In this document: piece by piece, positions 13,483 to 24,723 of the stretch
Layout: each line of letters starts with the position of its first letter
Numbering within the stretch: the first letter of the stretch is position 1
Source of the DNA: Diatrype stigma
Taxonomy: Eukaryota > Ascomycota > Sordariomycetes > Xylariales > Diatrypaceae
Length of the DNA stretch: 64,000 nucleotides
Assembly (NCBI GenBank): GCA_022225965.2
Contig: JAKJXP020000058.1
Location: 1-64,000, forward strand
Direction of reading: 5' to 3'
Made by a program: the position numbers and the translations under genes
Notes under the pieces: model-generated
Seen by the model: the letters and a program-made list of their open reading frames with translations, nothing else
Told to the model about the DNA's origin: nothing
The model's database searches: none

Positions 13483-14970
13483 TTAGATCCTTAAGCCCCT
13501 AGTACTACAACATGTGAGGGTTTCGCATGAAACGCTGTTACAGGCGATCTGACAGCTCCTGCCAGAACTGGGGGTGGCCGTGGCCGCCGTCTCGGCCGCC
13601 GCGCCCGCTTCGATGTGTCGTCTTCTAATCGACGCGTTCGAGGGGTCAGTGGAGGAGACGCCGACAGTACTACTGGCCTCAGTCTCTGGCTCTGGTTCCG
13701 TCTCTGCTGCTGTTGTGGAAGCAGGCGCCACCGTGCCGGGCGGAGTCGAGAGTTCCGGCTGCAGGGTGGCCGAGTGGATGCCGTAGGCATGTAGACACTC
13801 GCTGATGGTGCGGGCGCGCTCCATGAAATCCACCACATCGTTGTTGGAGACGACGATGTGTGCCGATGCGATCGCCTTCTTCTGATCTAACCGCCAGATG
13901 TGCAGCTCGTGGATGGACTCGACGCCCGGGATCTGGGACAGATTATCCGTCAGTTGGCTATTTTTGTGCCATGGCCATCATAGGGTGGCAGAAATTTTGA
14001 TATGTGATATACTAAACACAAATCTCGGGAAATGGAGAAGGTTTCTAGGATGAAGTTGAAATAAAACAAGACTCACCTTTTCTAAGTCATGTCTGACATG
14101 GTCCAGATCTACGCCTTTGGGCGCGCTCTGCATCAGGATCTTGCCGCTATTCTTGACAAGCGGGAGCGAGGACAGGAGGATCATGAGGGCGATTCCCATG
14201 CTAACGCCAGGGTCGGCGTAGAAGCGGGCGTCGTAGCTCGTTAACCAGATCACCAGCGCCGCGATGATGACCCCGATGTTGTTCAGTGCGTCGCCGATCA
14301 CGTGCGTCAGGACGCCCATCATCCCGAGATCCCGCCCGGGCGCCTGCAGCTTGGTGTTGGAGTGCAGATGGTCGGTGTGCGCGCCGATAGGGGTCATGGC
14401 CGCGGAGGTATCGATGCGACTCGATGAGGCGGAATTTGACGTGGGCATGGCCGACTCGATATTAACGTCGTCATTATGGCTATGGCCGTGGCCGAATTCC
14501 TCGCTGTGGGAAGAGGGGTTCTTCCCGTCGCCATGGTGAGCGTGGTCATGGCCATGATGCTCGTGCAAGATGGTGGCGCTGATGATGTTCAGCGTCAGAC
14601 CGACGCAGCCCATGATGAGGACGAGGAATGGGTTGTCGACATGTTGGATGGAGATGAACCTCTCGATGGACTGGAGAAAGATGGACACGCCTAGCGCGAG
14701 GAGGAAGACGCCATTGAAGAATGCGCCGAGGAGCTGGGCACGGGCCCATCCGAAGGAGAAGCCCTGGCGGGATTTTGCATGCTCCGTGATGAGGATGGCG
14801 GCGAGGGCGACGACGAAGCTGATCAGGTCGTTCAAGTAATGGAAGGCATCGGCCAGCAAAGCCAGGGAGCCGGTGTAGAAGGCGACTGAAATCTCGGCGA
14901 TGAAGAATGCCAATGATATGCCGATTGTCGCGATGAGCTTCTGCTTGGAAGACAGCTTGAATACTGCCAT
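13483..14970 (-). CDS. Vacuolar zinc/cation transporter, CDF family (ZRC1/COT1-like)
   Basis: This is a cation diffusion facilitator, expected to move Zn2+ (possibly Co2+ or Cd2+) into the vacuole by proton exchange. There are two exons, 14970-14077 and 13932-13483, with a 144-bp intron (GTGAGT...CCCAG) that falls between DLEK and IPGVESIHELHIWRLDQ. The spliced product is 447 aa, a normal length. The metal-site motif in TM2 is visible as D41-A-F-H44-Y-L-N-D48, and the TM5 motif as H223-V-I-G-D227. The cytosolic loop between TM4 and TM5 (about 136-205) is His-rich (HEHHGHDHAHHGD, GHGHSH), the mark of zinc-transporting members. After the membrane part come the conserved cytoplasmic domain and a low-complexity Thr/Glu/Ala tail ending in a small Cys cluster (residues about 430-445). 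ZRC1 and COT1 cannot be told apart from sequence alone. Confidence 0.92.
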
Positions 14971-16990
14971 GGTTGGAATGGCAATGGCTTCGGAAGCAGG
15001 GAGAGATTGGCCTCTCCGATGACTTGTTTCTTATCCTTTCAGTTCTTGAGTTTAGTACCACCCAAAATCAGGGGAAGAGGACATCTGTGGGTGGGTGTAT
15101 ATGCGTGCTGACTTGTCATAGCCGGTCTGATTACCGATCTCCTCAATACGTGGACTATGCGGATTTGACCTAGTAGTTCCACCCCTGTGGGATCATTCAG
15201 GGGTTCCGGGCGCAGAAGCACCAGAGAGACTACTTGATTTTATATGCTCCCCCTTTCCGGAACCCCCGAACTAGCAATAACTAGGTAGGGTACTAGGTAG
15301 GGCTGATAGGTAAAGAAGAAAGGTGAGAAGTTCCGTAAACACATACCCACGACATGCGAGATCATGACGATCCGGTCTAGCCCATCCCCTAGGACGCTTC
15401 AGCAGCGCGGAGCCGAAACGAAGGTCGAAACCAAGGCCGAAACGGGAGGGTAACGACAGAGCAGGGCCCGACCAATCAAGCAGCCACCAGACTTTCAGGG
15501 ACTCATCTTTACGAAGAATGATGTGAAGTTATCCATGTTGCCATTTCTTGTTTCCTTATCTCCTACTCTTCCGTGCTAGTATGATCTTCGCTCCTAGGTG
15601 TTAGGGATAGAAAGAAGGAAGGATGAAAAACAGGTCATACGGTAAGAGGTCTCAAGGTTTATTTCATGCTTTTGTGTGTTCGTGTATTCCGATGCGGCGG
15701 CTTTCCAAGTGTATATCCATGGATGTACATGGCTGAACGTGCTTTTGTGGTTGTGGTTGTGGTCGTGATTGTGGTTAAAAGGAAGTAACTATGGTTGAAG
15801 TATCAACTTTATATAATCCCCGACTGGACACGCTCGTCGGCCCTTCCTTTTCTTCGGGCCCTCGTTTCCGGCTTTACCACGGATTGACCGTCCATGGCCC
15901 ATCATCGTAAGCTCTACATCGTAGTTGCCGTGCATCTTTCGAGCTACTGTAGGTAGCTACTGATACTCAATGCGTACAAATACCACCTAGGCACCTACAT
16001 GTAGGCAGGTGGGCAGGTGGACAGATGGGGAAGAAGATATACAGATATACAGATATACATGGATGTACATACAACCATACCTGCATACCTACACTATCGC
16101 CGTCGGAAGCTCGCTTCATCAACTGCACGTAGGCATACAAGCACATGGCAAAAGGCATACGCACAAGCAGCTGGAGTGATACCATGCTTGCTATGCGTAA
16201 TATGGATGTAGTTGCATGTACTCTTTGAGAGATCCGGCATGTCTGAATGGTAGCGGCCGGCCCAATCAGCAGTAGGTATCTGGCGGGAACGCGAATGCAG
16301 CACTGGTGATAGAGCGACAACGAGTATGCAGGTGTTATATTGCCGAGCAGCCAAGAGCTTATACAGATCTAACTACTACCAGCTGCATTGTACCACCTGG
16401 TAGTTAGACCAGGAGGTGTGTAACCATTGTATAGATCCACGGGTGTAACCTCACTTTCCCCATGCATCAGCATCTGCAGCCTGGCAGCCTGGGCGCTGAG
16501 CTGTCTGGGCACCTGGGATAGCGACATACCTACAATACTGTATTAGCTGGTTCTAGCTCTGGGTGGGTAGGTAGATTAGGTAAGTTTAGCTCAACTCGAG
16601 CTTATCTACCCCTAACCACAGGCCTATCCAAGCCACCTACAACTACAACACCGTTGATATTGGTTTCAAGGCGTCATCGATTTGTTTCAATTGCTGTGAA
16701 TTATGAGACAAAGAGAAGGAGGCCGTTGAATATAGTTAGTCGACGAGGGCATGACTTCATGATGACCCTAGATTATGAGATGACTTCCATTTGGACAATA
16801 GAATATGACCTAGAATTACATACGGAGGTAGTAACCTATGCAACACATGAAATCATACCTACCTAGGTAACGTTCAATTACACCTATTGCCCCGTTCCAT
16901 CGGTGATATATCTCGGCTTCTATTCTTCACTGTTTGAAATCTGCTTCGCGCCGAGGTTTTACTTCAAGACGGACATAATCTCTTACCACA
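14971..16990. other. Intergenic region between divergent CDF and SDR genes
   Basis: This 2-kb stretch should hold the promoters of both divergent genes. No gene is supportable. Seen: a 10-bp perfect inverted repeat (GGGGTTCCGG at 15200-15209 and CCGGAACCCC at 15257-15266), a GTGGTTGTGG-type run near 15748, ATACAGATATACAGATAT repeats near 16037, and several AGGTAGGT tracts. Confidence 0.55.
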
Positions 16991-18107
16991 ATGGATACTA
17001 TCAGGGTACGCACAACGAACCGTGATCATAGGCGCTAATCATTTCCATACCCATATCTTGAACCAGTAGATTGACATTGGACAGAACACGATCGCCGAGA
17101 ATTTCGGAGGCATCGCCCAGAGCCTGGGGACTCACCAGTTCACCCTTGACGAAGTCCCTGATTTGAGTGGCAAAGTTGCTGTTGTTACGGGCGGTAGCGA
17201 AGGCATTGGGTACGGGTGCACGCACACGTTGCTCAAACACAACATCGCCAAGCTCTACATCCTCTCCAGGAATGGCGATGTGGTCAAGCAAGCCAAGGCG
17301 GAAGTCGCCAAGGACCTGGGCGAGGAGGCGGCGAACAAGACCAAATGGCTGTATTGCGACATGGGCGACTGGAAGAGGGTGAAAGATGTCGCCGAGGAGA
17401 TCAAGAAGGACACCGACAGGCTCGATATCCTCATCAACAACGCGGGCATTGGGATCATGACCTACCAGCCAACCGACTATGGGGTCGACAGACACATGGC
17501 GATCAACCACATGGGCCCCGTGACCTTGACATCCCACCTGCTTCCCCTGATGAAAGAGACGGCCGACAAGGGCAACATTGTCCGCATCTCCAACCAAGCC
17601 AGCAACGCCCACCAAGCTACCCCGAGCGACACCAAATTCGCGAGCCTCGAGGAGCTGAACCGCGATCTGGGGCCGAACGGCAACTACGGAAGAAGCAAGC
17701 TCGCCGCCATGCTGTACACCAGATACTTCGCGCGGAAGGTGACGAACGCCGGCCATCCCAACGTGCTGATGAACGCGACGCACCCGGGCTTCGTCAGCAC
17801 CAAGATGAGCAAGGAGGACATCCACGAGCCGTTCCCGCTGGCCGGGTACGGCATGTCGGTCCTCATGGAGCCGTTCAAGAAGGACCAGTTCCAGGGCGCC
17901 GTGCCGACCATGTACACCACGACGGTCACCACCAAGTCGGGCGAGTACATCTGCCCGCCGGCCATCCCCGAGCCGGGGAGCCAGATGTCACAGGATGAGG
18001 CGCTGGGCGACAGGTTGATGGAGCTCACGAGGAAGATCGTCATGGAGAAGACCAGACGTCAGTCTGTCGATCAAGGTTGCCCATTCGACGACTTGGTTGT
18101 GCATTGA
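16991..18107 (+). CDS. bli-4: BLI-4-like short-chain dehydrogenase/reductase
   Basis: This is a classical-fold SDR closest, by recall, to the Neurospora blue-light-induced BLI-4 group of putative oxidoreductases. The substrate is unknown. A five-codon first exon (16991-17005, MDTIR) is followed by an intron (GTACGC...GACAG, 17006-17084) and a long exon 17085-18107, giving 345 aa. The start was chosen because the long frame has no ATG before the nucleotide-binding motif and the region upstream of it (NTIAENFGG...DEVPDLSGK) reads like the family N-terminus. Visible motifs are TGGSEGIG (40-47) for NAD(P) binding, NNAG (123-126), the SISxxS-like strand VRISNQASN, and the catalytic Y-G-R-S-K (206-210). 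The ending CPFDDLVVH resembles the family. No light-response element was identified in the promoter. Confidence 0.87.
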
Positions 18108-18783
18108 GCTGACTAGAAGCAATTGTGTTTCAGGAGGAACAACAATCATAGCTATACCAAAAAAAAGAAAGACTAATTGAGTTGCTATTTGGCTGGTATA
18201 AATGATTCCATTCCCTATATTCCATTCTCTATACTTCGCAAGTGGCTTGTAAAGGAAAAGGGGGGATACCTAGCTGGAGGTAATAAGGCGACTCGTATTA
18301 ATAACAAGCACCAAAGCGGCCAAGGCGGAAGGAAGGCGGCCAACCCCGTCTTACCAGCTTACCTACTTAGTAGGTATCTTATCATCTTATCATCTATCAT
18401 TCGTGATCTTCATGCTGAAGTTACAGTGGATCGTGGGGGCGATGGGGTAATTGGGCAATTGGTTCTAACTTCTACCGCTAGCGTACCTAGGTAGGTAGGT
18501 AGGTAGGTAGGAGGTACTGTAGGTATAGCTCTAATTAGCAGCTGTAGTTAAGCGCATCGTCGCAAACATACATCTACACTTAACTTACTGTTAATATTGA
18601 GAGCTTTGAAGGTTGTAGCTACGTCTCAGGCTACAACTTCTACAACTTCTGCTTCGCATCAGTAGAAGAGGCACTATCTCGACGGCCGCATTCGAAAGCT
18701 TCGTCATCAACCCCTTATCTTATGGCGCCTCCCTCGCCTGTGATCCGTCCCAGTATCTTTGAATTAGGATGACCTGATGCACG
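18108..18783. other. Intergenic spacer upstream of IML1
   Basis: No gene is seen. It contains six to seven AGGT repeats at 18487-18511, framed by GTACCT and AGGTAC so that the tract sits inside a short palindrome (18483-18516). The IML1 promoter must lie here. Confidence 0.6.
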
Positions 18784-21700
18784 ATGCCTCGCAATGCCGC
18801 TTCCTCTCCCTCGATCCCTCGTCGCGCGTCGCAATGGACATCGCAGCTGCGGAGTTTCAGCAGACCCGGTCTCGATAAAGATAGCAGTAGCAAGTCTTAC
18901 CTTGACGTACCTAGAGAGCCGCAGTCCCCCGACACCATGTCGAGCAATTCCACAGTCAGAGACTCCCACTCGTCGAGACGTGTAGCCGAGCGAACATGCA
19001 CCGTGACCATCAACGAGTCCATCATCCGGGACGAAATACTCCTGAACCTTGACCTTCTAGGAGGCGGTATCAAGCCAGGGATGCTGATGTCAATAACTGC
19101 CACCGACTCGGACCAAGATCGGATGCAGGGTTCTTATTATGGAAGTCTCAGGTCGTCAAGTTATCGCAGAGGCTTTGCGTCGACGGCTGCTGAAGGCCTC
19201 TCGAAACCGCGCCGCGACGCGAATCGACGTTATATTTTCGTGGTCAAGGATATGGCAAAGGAGCTCAAGACTAGGCATCCGACTGTGGAAGTCTATATTG
19301 CAAAGCACATCGCCGATGCCTTCAACATGCGAAACCGGTCTCAGGTCGTCTTGGCTCCGGTCGACCATGCTGCACCTGCTGTTCGGGCCTCCCATGTTGA
19401 GCTTACCTTCAAGGACATGTATCTTTCACGGTCCGACATGTGGAGGATCGCTGTGGACGATTTGGCTGATAGGACCGTTTACAAAGGACAGGTTGTTTAC
19501 TCTCTAGGGACTATCAAGGCGACCGTCAGTACAGTCTTTGTCGAAGGGCGGAAAGTCCACTCTGCTTTTTTTGGTCGTGATACGCGCCCCATCTTCCGCA
19601 GCGAATCTGCTAGATATGTGCTTTTCATACAGATGGCTCGGGAAATGTGGGATTTCGACTCAGATGGGTCTGGGGAAATCATGTTCTATAAGGTCGTTAA
19701 CGGCTTTCTACCTGCCCTCTTCAAGAAATGGGCTATGATGCAAGTGAAGCATCTAGTCACCATCGTGCTGTTCGCAAGGATGGAGTATGACACTGGACTG
19801 ACCACCGAACTGGCAAATGCTAGTCTTCACGACGACTACTATACAGGCTACCAGACCTCGGGTAGTAAGCGTCCATACAAGGATTTCTATCGTGTGGTCA
19901 TTAGCGAGATGTCGAGCGGGGAGTGGACGACGATCCTCCACCAGCTCAAGAAGGAGTTCAACACTTTCAGGCGGGATATCAGTCTCCACCACCAATATGC
20001 CATGAATTATAACGGCGAAACCCCTGAAGAATCATCGGTCAAGGGCACGACGGCTTCTAGGATTAAGGCAGAGTCGTCCCTAGCTATGTACGGGAACTTC
20101 CTCGAGGCTATCAACCTTGCATCGTCCCAATATGCGCATGACTACATTGACCGAGACCTTCTACGCACTGGCATCTCTATTGTCGTCATCAGCCCGGGCT
20201 CGGGTGTTTTTGAAGTCGAGTACGAGACCCTTCGACGATCTACAGAGGCCCTCGTGAGCAATGGTATTGGAATCGACCTAATCTGTATCCCGAACCTACC
20301 CCTTCATTCCGTTCCGTTGTTCCGTTATCGTAACCCCCATTACGTAGCTCCCAACCAGAGACTGCAGCTTCGATCAATCCGGAGCAGAGACAGTACGCCC
20401 AAGCAGCCGGGCTCTCTTGCCGGTAGTTATAATTCACTGGCCGAATCTTTGACACCGACAAAGACTACTGACAACTCTTTTCGAACTGAATCTCTCACTT
20501 GCCATATTCACGCCGAGGAATGGTCGTTTGCTTTACCACAGTGGCTACACGTCTCGTACTGGACAGGTAAGTCTGAAGATGCACTCTCGTTTCAAGGTAT
20601 TACTCTTAATGCCTTGACATCTCAGCCTCAGAACCCTCAAGAGGAGTTTACGGCTAGGTGCAGGCTCTACGATCTTCAGATGCGAAGTGTCTTGGAGACG
20701 AATGAGATCGAAACAACTCCTCTGCATGCCGATCCTGCATATCCGAATCCTACCAGTATGGAGGAAACGGGACACAGAACCACTGCGACATTCCACACAG
20801 GCGTGTCGCGGAGTCGCAAAGTACCCGACGCACTTTTCGAACCTGTCTACGGGTTTCAGAAATTTGCCCCAGACAAGCTGGCAAAGAGTGGAGAGCTGTT
20901 GTGGAAGAAGCTACAAGCCTTCGACGAATCGAGGGCTCGACTTCCACCTCGACGACCGCTGACGGCCTGCAAGGCCCATTTGGATCTTGAAGAGAAGACC
21001 AAGAGAAAAATGATTGAAGGTGTAAATCTGTTTGGCACTTCGTTGTCTGACAAGCGGGGACAGGTTCCATCAGCGAGCCTGTCCTCGAGCGTAGCATCGT
21101 CTTCTACGTTGAAGGACCATGATATAGTCCACACTAGGACCAACTCCCGTAGAAGCTCTACGGCGACAAGGCCTCACAATACCAACCTGCCGCCCGTAAA
21201 AACCCCGAAACTGATACGGCAGATTAGCCTTGGTCAGCGTGGGTTTGGGATTGCTGCTCCTACAGTGGCAACCGCTGAACTGAAAACCGAAAATGTCAAC
21301 GCCATGCAAACCTCCAACCAGGTTCCTACGCCTAGGATGGCTCCAATGAGGTCAAATCCACGACCAACTACACCAAGGTCTTTGACAGGACTGGGTACCT
21401 TGCAACCCTTTGAGCAGGTCAAAAGCGACCTCTCTGACCAGATGCATGACTTGGCAAGAAATACCCCTAGTCGGCCGATGCCTATCAAAAGCCTCTCGGC
21501 CAATACTGGGCCAATGTCCACCTTGAGGGCCAACTCATTAATGGCTGTTCCTCGAGCAAAAAGTGCTCGTCCAGATGACCGAGATATCAAGTACTCAAGC
21601 GCCCTGAGGACAGAGGATGAACAGAAGCTATATAACTCGAAACTTTTAGCGGGTGCAATGCCGGAGCTGCCTTCAACGCTTTCACCCACTGCTACTATGT

Positions 21701-24700
21701 CACCTTGGCTTGTGGTGCTGAATCCATCCAATCCTGACGTGAACAAAATCGATGATTCGTTATTGTTTAGTCGATGGCAACACGTCTTCCCAAGGCCGTC
21801 GGATATGAGGGTTATGAAGTGGAAATCACTCTCCTGTCCAGCAGCTGTTCCTCTAACGACCGAGTACTTTCCTACCAAGACTCAATTCGATACAGAGTAC
21901 CAGCGACAGCCCTATAATATCGCTCAGAATGTCGACGATGATCTCCCAGATGCACCGAAGTCCCGCGAGGAGTTTTTGAGAGAGCTCGTGAGCGCGCGGT
22001 TTTCCCACGGTTTCCAAGTCGTCATAGGCCCATCCGTAGCTAAGGCTTTCGGGCAGAAAATTGTGAGGATTGCCGAACTCTTCACTCGAAACAGCAGGGT
22101 AGAAGACGGGACAAGTATCTTCATGAGTGTTGGGAATACGATACACCAGCTGTCATGTGTTAATGGCACCGAAATCGAGGTGAATATCTACGTGCGCAAA
22201 CCCACTGCGTCGCTCCCACAGGCGGAGCAAATACCTCTATTCTACAAGCCGGCGATCCGTACATTGCACGACAAAGGATACGAGCCTCTTGAAATAGACA
22301 TTGTGTCCCCGAAACCAGAACGCAACTGGAATTATATCGACTCTTATCTTGCGGGTCATACAGATGAGATGACCGAGTATCTGAGATTTTGGAGAGCACG
22401 ATTCGTACTAATTCCCATGTATTCACGGAATAACTCGGTTTCGAAGATGCCAAACTGCGATGATGAGGAAGAGATACGACTTGAAGGTATCAAGAAGCTT
22501 GCGCAACTGTGGCAACGCCATCGGATCATGTCATCTTCGGAGCGTCATTTCCAAAGTTCGGGTACAAAGCATCGAGATCCGTATCCACTTGATATCGTCT
22601 ACAGAACTGAAGACCCTTCCCTGGTAGTCGCTGCTGAACTAGAAGCCTTACCTCTGTTCGAAGGGTTCGAGACAACCTTCCGTAAACGACAGCTAGTGTC
22701 GAGTAAAGAGCGGTTCTCTAAGTCGAACTTCAACGTTGCCGCTCTGGCCGAAGCGATTCAGCAGCCTGTAGAGATGGGCGGGATTAAAATGCAGACCAGA
22801 CGATGGCATCTTCACCTCCATTACAACTGTTTCATCGGATCAGAGATGACCACGTGGCTGCTTGATAACTTCGAAGATCTTGAAAGCCGAGAAGAAGCTG
22901 TCGAACTTGGCAACTCTTTGATGGTGCAGCAAGACAATAAATCGAAGGAGAAGGAAGTAGGAAAGGAAGCGAAGAAGGACCGTGGTGGTATTTTCGTCCA
23001 CGTCGAGAGGCGGCATCCATTCCGGGACGGACAGTACTTTTACCAGATTGCCGGTGAATTTGCAAAGCCCAATACGCAAGGTTGGTTCAACTCGAGAAAG
23101 AGCCAAATGTCTGTCCCGGCCACACCTTTGTCAGAAGCCACATCGAGGGACTCCCCCCGGCTCGGGCCAACCAACATCCCACGGCCGACGTCAATATATG
23201 ACGGGAACTCGCCAATCTCCGGATCCACTACCCCTACTCTGGGCACTACGAGTGGCCGGCGGCCGCAAGTCGTACTCAGCAAGGTGATGAAGTACGACGT
23301 TGACCACCGGAAGCGATCTTACCGCCCAGAGAGAATCAACTTACACTACGACCGGTTACACAACCCAGACAACTGCTTCCACATCCGCCTCGACTGGGTC
23401 AACGTGACAGCAAAACTGATCGAGGACGCCATCAAATCCTGGGCATCCATCGCCACGCAGCACGGCCTCCGCCTGGTGGAAGTTCCTATCGCCGAAGCCT
23501 GCACCATCACCGACGTGAACCCGTTCCGGCGGCCCTACCGCGTCAAGCTCAGCGTGCCCCCGCCGGCGCAGCGGCCCATCACGTACTACGAGCCCAACTC
23601 GTTTAGCCCGCAGGCCCCGCCCTGCCGGCACTTCTACCAGAAGGCGCTGCTCCGAGAGTTCGACTACGTGCTCGATGTCGAGGCCGCCTCCAACTTCCCC
23701 AGCAACGTCGACGTCAGCTACTCCTGGGGTAAGCCCGACTTCCGCTACTCTCAGTACATCCACAAGTCCGGCATGATCCTGGCCGAGATCACCGACGAGG
23801 GCGACTTCCTCCTGCTCGCCAATCGCCTCTACAGCAACCGCACCGCCGCTTCCGCGCAGCACCAGCAGCAGCAGGCGCAGGGCCGCACCTCCGACCCGAC
23901 GGCTGGAGGTGGGGGCGACCGCGACCGCGTTCCTTCCGCGTCCACGCGCCTCATGTCCGGCGCAGGCGGTGGTGGGGGTGGGCCGCACGCCCCGTACGGT
24001 CTGCCGGAGCCGACGCCCATTGCATCACCGATGTTCCGGCCAGTGTTGTTTGCCTCCTCGTCGGCCAAGGCACCCACCTCCGTACCCACCCGAGGAGGAG
24101 CCCCGCCGCAGCTACAGCAGCAGCAGACGCAATCTCTCTCCGCTGCGGGTGCGGGCGAGCACAGCACGGGCACTGGCAGCAACGTCATGATGTCGCCCGC
24201 AATGGGCCCGGCAGGGGTACCGCCGCTGCCACAGCAATCGGCGGGCACCGGACCGGGACCGGGACCCGGGGGGTTCACGGACGGCATCCAGGGCTTCCTC
24301 AAGGATACGCTCGAGGCGTTCTGCTCCGATCCCGCCAAGGTCTCCGAGTTCTACCGCGAGACGCAGGAGAACGGCGCTGGCGCGAACCACATCAGCTATC
24401 CAGGAAACCATCACGTAGGCGGTGGCGGTGGCGGTGGCTTTCGCCGCGGCACGCCGGCGAGCGCCAGCACCGGCCCCGTGCCGGTCCAGGTCCCGGACTC
24501 GGGAATCCCCGTCCTGGGCCTCCCGCCGGGGGTCCTGGCGCATACGAGTGCGGCGGCCGGTGCGGGTACGGGTGCGGTCACGAGCGCTGGCGACTCGGGC
24601 GCGGGTGTCAGTGCTGGCGGTGCGGGGGCAGGGCAAGGGGCGGCTGCGAGCCCGAGGGTGCCGGGGTCTGCGCTGCAGCAGGCTATGTCGTTCCGGAGGG

Positions 24701-24723
24701 GGAGCGTGCCGCATTTGGGATGA
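18784..24723 (+). CDS. IML1: Vacuolar membrane-associated protein Iml1 (SEACIT/GATOR1 subunit, DEPDC5 ortholog)
   Basis: This is the GAP-complex subunit that, with Npr2 and Npr3, restrains TORC1 at the vacuole through the Rag/Gtr GTPases under amino-acid limitation. It is a single 1979-codon exon with an ATG start. Domains in order: a Ser-rich N-terminus; an Iml1 N-terminal region from about 70 (CTVTINESIIRDEILLNLDLLGG); a large conserved core with SEYVLFIQMAREMWDFD-like sequence (about 275-300); a Ser/Pro/Thr-rich linker (about 750-960); a second conserved block (about 990-1290); a DEP domain (about 1325-1415: RRWHLHLHYNCFIGSEMTTWLLDNFED); a C-terminal domain (about 1505-1690: INLHYDRLHNPDNCFHIRLDWVNV). 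A Gly/Ala/Pro/Gln-rich tail follows, holding one conserved helix (GFTDGIQGFLKDTLEAF). A possible intron at 20566-20624 (GTAAGT...CTCAG) is 59 nt, would shift the frame and is rejected. Confidence 0.95.
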   Translation: MPRNAASSPSIPRRASQWTSQLRSFSRPGLDKDSSSKSYLDVPREPQSPDTMSSNSTVRDSHSSRRVAERTCTVTINESIIRDEILLNLDLLGGGIKPGMLMSITATDSDQDRMQGSYYGSLRSSSYRRGFASTAAEGLSKPRRDANRRYIFVVKDMAKELKTRHPTVEVYIAKHIADAFNMRNRSQVVLAPVDHAAPAVRASHVELTFKDMYLSRSDMWRIAVDDLADRTVYKGQVVYSLGTIKATVSTVFVEGRKVHSAFFGRDTRPIFRSESARYVLFIQMAREMWDFDSDGSGEIMFYKVVNGFLPALFKKWAMMQVKHLVTIVLFARMEYDTGLTTELANASLHDDYYTGYQTSGSKRPYKDFYRVVISEMSSGEWTTILHQLKKEFNTFRRDISLHHQYAMNYNGETPEESSVKGTTASRIKAESSLAMYGNFLEAINLASSQYAHDYIDRDLLRTGISIVVISPGSGVFEVEYETLRRSTEALVSNGIGIDLICIPNLPLHSVPLFRYRNPHYVAPNQRLQLRSIRSRDSTPKQPGSLAGSYNSLAESLTPTKTTDNSFRTESLTCHIHAEEWSFALPQWLHVSYWTGKSEDALSFQGITLNALTSQPQNPQEEFTARCRLYDLQMRSVLETNEIETTPLHADPAYPNPTSMEETGHRTTATFHTGVSRSRKVPDALFEPVYGFQKFAPDKLAKSGELLWKKLQAFDESRARLPPRRPLTACKAHLDLEEKTKRKMIEGVNLFGTSLSDKRGQVPSASLSSSVASSSTLKDHDIVHTRTNSRRSSTATRPHNTNLPPVKTPKLIRQISLGQRGFGIAAPTVATAELKTENVNAMQTSNQVPTPRMAPMRSNPRPTTPRSLTGLGTLQPFEQVKSDLSDQMHDLARNTPSRPMPIKSLSANTGPMSTLRANSLMAVPRAKSARPDDRDIKYSSALRTEDEQKLYNSKLLAGAMPELPSTLSPTATMSPWLVVLNPSNPDVNKIDDSLLFSRWQHVFPRPSDMRVMKWKSLSCPAAVPLTTEYFPTKTQFDTEYQRQPYNIAQNVDDDLPDAPKSREEFLRELVSARFSHGFQVVIGPSVAKAFGQKIVRIAELFTRNSRVEDGTSIFMSVGNTIHQLSCVNGTEIEVNIYVRKPTASLPQAEQIPLFYKPAIRTLHDKGYEPLEIDIVSPKPERNWNYIDSYLAGHTDEMTEYLRFWRARFVLIPMYSRNNSVSKMPNCDDEEEIRLEGIKKLAQLWQRHRIMSSSERHFQSSGTKHRDPYPLDIVYRTEDPSLVVAAELEALPLFEGFETTFRKRQLVSSKERFSKSNFNVAALAEAIQQPVEMGGIKMQTRRWHLHLHYNCFIGSEMTTWLLDNFEDLESREEAVELGNSLMVQQDNKSKEKEVGKEAKKDRGGIFVHVERRHPFRDGQYFYQIAGEFAKPNTQGWFNSRKSQMSVPATPLSEATSRDSPRLGPTNIPRPTSIYDGNSPISGSTTPTLGTTSGRRPQVVLSKVMKYDVDHRKRSYRPERINLHYDRLHNPDNCFHIRLDWVNVTAKLIEDAIKSWASIATQHGLRLVEVPIAEACTITDVNPFRRPYRVKLSVPPPAQRPITYYEPNSFSPQAPPCRHFYQKALLREFDYVLDVEAASNFPSNVDVSYSWGKPDFRYSQYIHKSGMILAEITDEGDFLLLANRLYSNRTAASAQHQQQQAQGRTSDPTAGGGGDRDRVPSASTRLMSGAGGGGGGPHAPYGLPEPTPIASPMFRPVLFASSSAKAPTSVPTRGGAPPQLQQQQTQSLSAAGAGEHSTGTGSNVMMSPAMGPAGVPPLPQQSAGTGPGPGPGGFTDGIQGFLKDTLEAFCSDPAKVSEFYRETQENGAGANHISYPGNHHVGGGGGGGFRRGTPASASTGPVPVQVPDSGIPVLGLPPGVLAHTSAAAGAGTGAVTSAGDSGAGVSAGGAGAGQGAAASPRVPGSALQQAMSFRRGSVPHLG

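Noticed and set aside
17001..17825. 274-codon open frame antisense to the SDR gene
   Set aside because: It mirrors the SDR codon pattern on the other strand and has no domain of its own.
20566..20624. Possible intron in IML1 (GTAAGT...CTCAG)
   Set aside because: At 59 nt its removal would shift the frame. The read-through protein keeps a plausible family sequence (SYWTGKSEDALSFQG...RCRLYDLQMRSV).
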